Assembly (NCBI GenBank): GCA_947508155.1
Contig: CANNRM010000016.1
Span: 1-8,495, forward strand
DNA length: 8,495 bases
Direction: 5' to 3'
From: Rickettsiales bacterium
Lineage (GTDB): Bacteria > Pseudomonadota > Alphaproteobacteria > Rickettsiales > Rickettsiaceae
The notes beneath the pieces were generated by a model. That model did not search any database. It was given only the letters and a program-made list of their open reading frames with translations, and had not been told where the DNA came from. Of this stretch, positions 7,439 through 8,495 are shown in pieces. The position numbers and the translations under genes are program-made. Numbering within the stretch: the stretch's first letter is position 1; every line of letters starts with the position of its first letter.

Positions 7439-7549
7439 CTATAGTCAAATCAGTTGCATTCTGGTACTAGGCACGAGGAGCGAAGCGTATACTTAAATAC
7501 GTGAGCCGACGAGTAACGACGTAACAGAGTGCAAATCATTTGACTATAG
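7439..7549. repeat. 111-bp imperfect palindromic intergenic element
   Basis: The outer arms, CTATAGTCAAATCAGTTGCA... (7439-7463) and ...TGCAAATCATTTGACTATAG (7525-7549), are inverted copies matching at 22 of 25 positions. Between them, two direct half-repeats, ACGAGGAGCGAAG (7473-7485) and ACGAGTAACGACG (7509-7521; 10 of 13 match), flank a mini-hairpin CGTAT-ACTTAA-ATACG (7486-7501). The core looks richer in G+C than the arms. The element begins right after the rbfA stop, and its right arm contains the stop and last four codons of the minus-strand gene. No clear target duplication is seen at its edges. The architecture suggests a dispersed palindromic repeat or small MITE-like element, probably also serving as a bidirectional terminator. 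Only one copy is in the window, so dispersal is inferred. Confidence 0.7.
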
Positions 7550-8495
7550 ACATAATCCTCTGCAACTGCACCTCCAAGGTCCAATCTTTCACAAAAATAT
7601 CATACGCATTCTTTGACATTTTTCGTGCTTCATCAGGATGAGCAAACACCCATTCTATATGATTTTTAATCTGCTTATGAATCTCTTCGCTTGATGCAAA
7701 TGAATCAAAATAAAGCACATTATCACCAAAATATTTCTGCAAAAATGGGTGTTTATCGGAGATAACAACGGCACCAGACATAATACCCTCAGCAAAACGT
7801 GAAGTTGGCAAGCCCTGAACTAAATGCTCAAAATTATGCACTATCAATGCAATACCACCTCTCCTTTGCTGCAATATTAATTGCTCCCCCGCATCACCGT
7901 AATCTTCCATTCTGCCCAAATAACCACTGCCTAAATAATCAAAATACTCAGGTAATCCATATGCAACTAATAGCTTTTCATTAGCTAACATTTGAATCGC
8001 ATCTTTGAATCTAAATGATCCCCTATTACACCCCCAAAGAGTGCCTGTAATAACTGCTGTTTTATAATCATCAGGTAGAATCAATTCTTCAAAATCCTGC
8101 GCTAAATATGCAGGAATTATCAAAGCATTTTGCTTATCATGATTTTTTAAAACACTTCTAAGCAAAGGGTTAGGAGCATCCATCACTGACGCAAGATCAG
8201 CGTAGGCATCGTATTTTTCAAGATGCTGAAACTCGGATTTAAATTTGTGCTGCAATGTATAAAAAGAAGCTTCTGGCATGTTAAAATACGTAATATTATA
8301 TCCATATGGTACTATTTTAACATAATGTGTAAGTGCTAAATTAAATTCTGGTCGCACCATCATATTTATGATATTTGCTGCAACTTTATACACATGTGAA
8401 GTCCATGGATCGCTGGTCATATTCTCATCAAAACTTGCCCCCACATAACCCCATCCCATTTTATCCAGAGCTTTTAGAGTTCTTACATATGACCT
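7536..8495 (-). CDS. CgeB-like glycosyltransferase (GT-B, family-1 type C-terminal domain), 5' partial
   Basis: Probably transfers a sugar from a nucleotide-sugar donor to a surface glycan, protein or other acceptor. The frame is open to the window edge (RSYVRTLKALDK precedes the ATG at 8459), so that ATG is likely internal and the gene starts outside; 319 residues are visible. The C-terminal third fits the CgeB/YkvP-like glycosyltransferase group: RFAEGIMSGAVVISD (232-246) is the nucleotide-sugar-binding loop with the E-G-x-x-x-G pattern, followed by PFLQKYFGDNVLYFDS and the closing helices (HPDEARKMSKNAYDIFVKDWTLE). The middle region (VITGTLWGCNRGSFRFKDAIQML) resembles the inter-domain strand. 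No signal peptide or membrane segment is visible. The last four sense codons (SIVK) and the TGA lie in the arm of the neighbouring palindrome. Converges with rbfA. Donor and acceptor are unknown. Confidence 0.75.
   Translation of the reverse strand, partial: RSYVRTLKALDKMGWGYVGASFDENMTSDPWTSHVYKVAANIINMMVRPEFNLALTHYVKIVPYGYNITYFNMPEASFYTLQHKFKSEFQHLEKYDAYADLASVMDAPNPLLRSVLKNHDKQNALIIPAYLAQDFEELILPDDYKTAVITGTLWGCNRGSFRFKDAIQMLANEKLLVAYGLPEYFDYLGSGYLGRMEDYGDAGEQLILQQRRGGIALIVHNFEHLVQGLPTSRFAEGIMSGAVVISDKHPFLQKYFGDNVLYFDSFASSEEIHKQIKNHIEWVFAHPDEARKMSKNAYDIFVKDWTLEVQLQRIMSIVK

Noticed and set aside
7439..7549. tRNA, small structured RNA or CRISPR fragment at the post-rbfA palindrome
   Set aside because: It has no cloverleaf arms or TTC-loop consensus and no repeat-spacer periodicity; the structure is one large inverted repeat.
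8457..8459. ATG at 8459 (minus) as the start of the glycosyltransferase
   Set aside because: The frame continues without a stop to the window edge with a plausible protein (RSYVRTLKALDK), so the true start is probably outside.

Overview
The window looks like a piece of chromosome from an A+T-rich alphaproteobacterium. The core is a translation and transcription operon, rimP-nusA-infB-rbfA, all on the + strand. Three things point to the group: RimP, NusA, IF2 and RbfA resemble alphaproteobacterial versions; the composition is A+T-rich; and the usual ylxR gene is missing between nusA and infB. A reduced or host-associated lineage of the Rickettsiales/Holosporales kind would fit, but this rests on recognition by eye, not on a database search.

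Layout. Positions 2-1339 (+) hold the 3' part of an HlyD-family membrane fusion protein of a type I secretion system; its start lies before the window. It converges on a minus-strand gene (1389-2363) for a Fic-domain protein with a C-terminal MerR-like DNA-binding domain. A 12-bp perfect inverted repeat lies between the two. The 162-bp gap 2364-2525 is a divergent control region. It holds a sigma70-like promoter for fic, one for the operon, dyads around both, and a terminator-like hairpin just before rimP. Positions 2526-7438 hold rimP, nusA, infB and rbfA, all intact. A 111-bp palindrome (7439-7549) then separates rbfA from a minus-strand CgeB-like glycosyltransferase gene whose 5' end is outside the window.

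How the parts work together. RimP and RbfA mature the 30S subunit, IF2 positions initiator tRNA, and NusA controls pausing, termination and antitermination. Co-transcription ties ribosome assembly to transcription control. The hairpin between promoter and rimP would let termination efficiency set operon output, and NusA itself could feed back on it. The Fic-MerR gene fires away from the operon from the same control region, so its DNA-binding domain could act on its own promoter and perhaps on the operon; that last step is inference.

Nothing in the window is a clearly undescribed system. The items most worth a second look are the palindromic element at 7439-7549, the Fic-MerR protein with its promoter dyad, and the two RNA hairpins placed just before rimP and infB.
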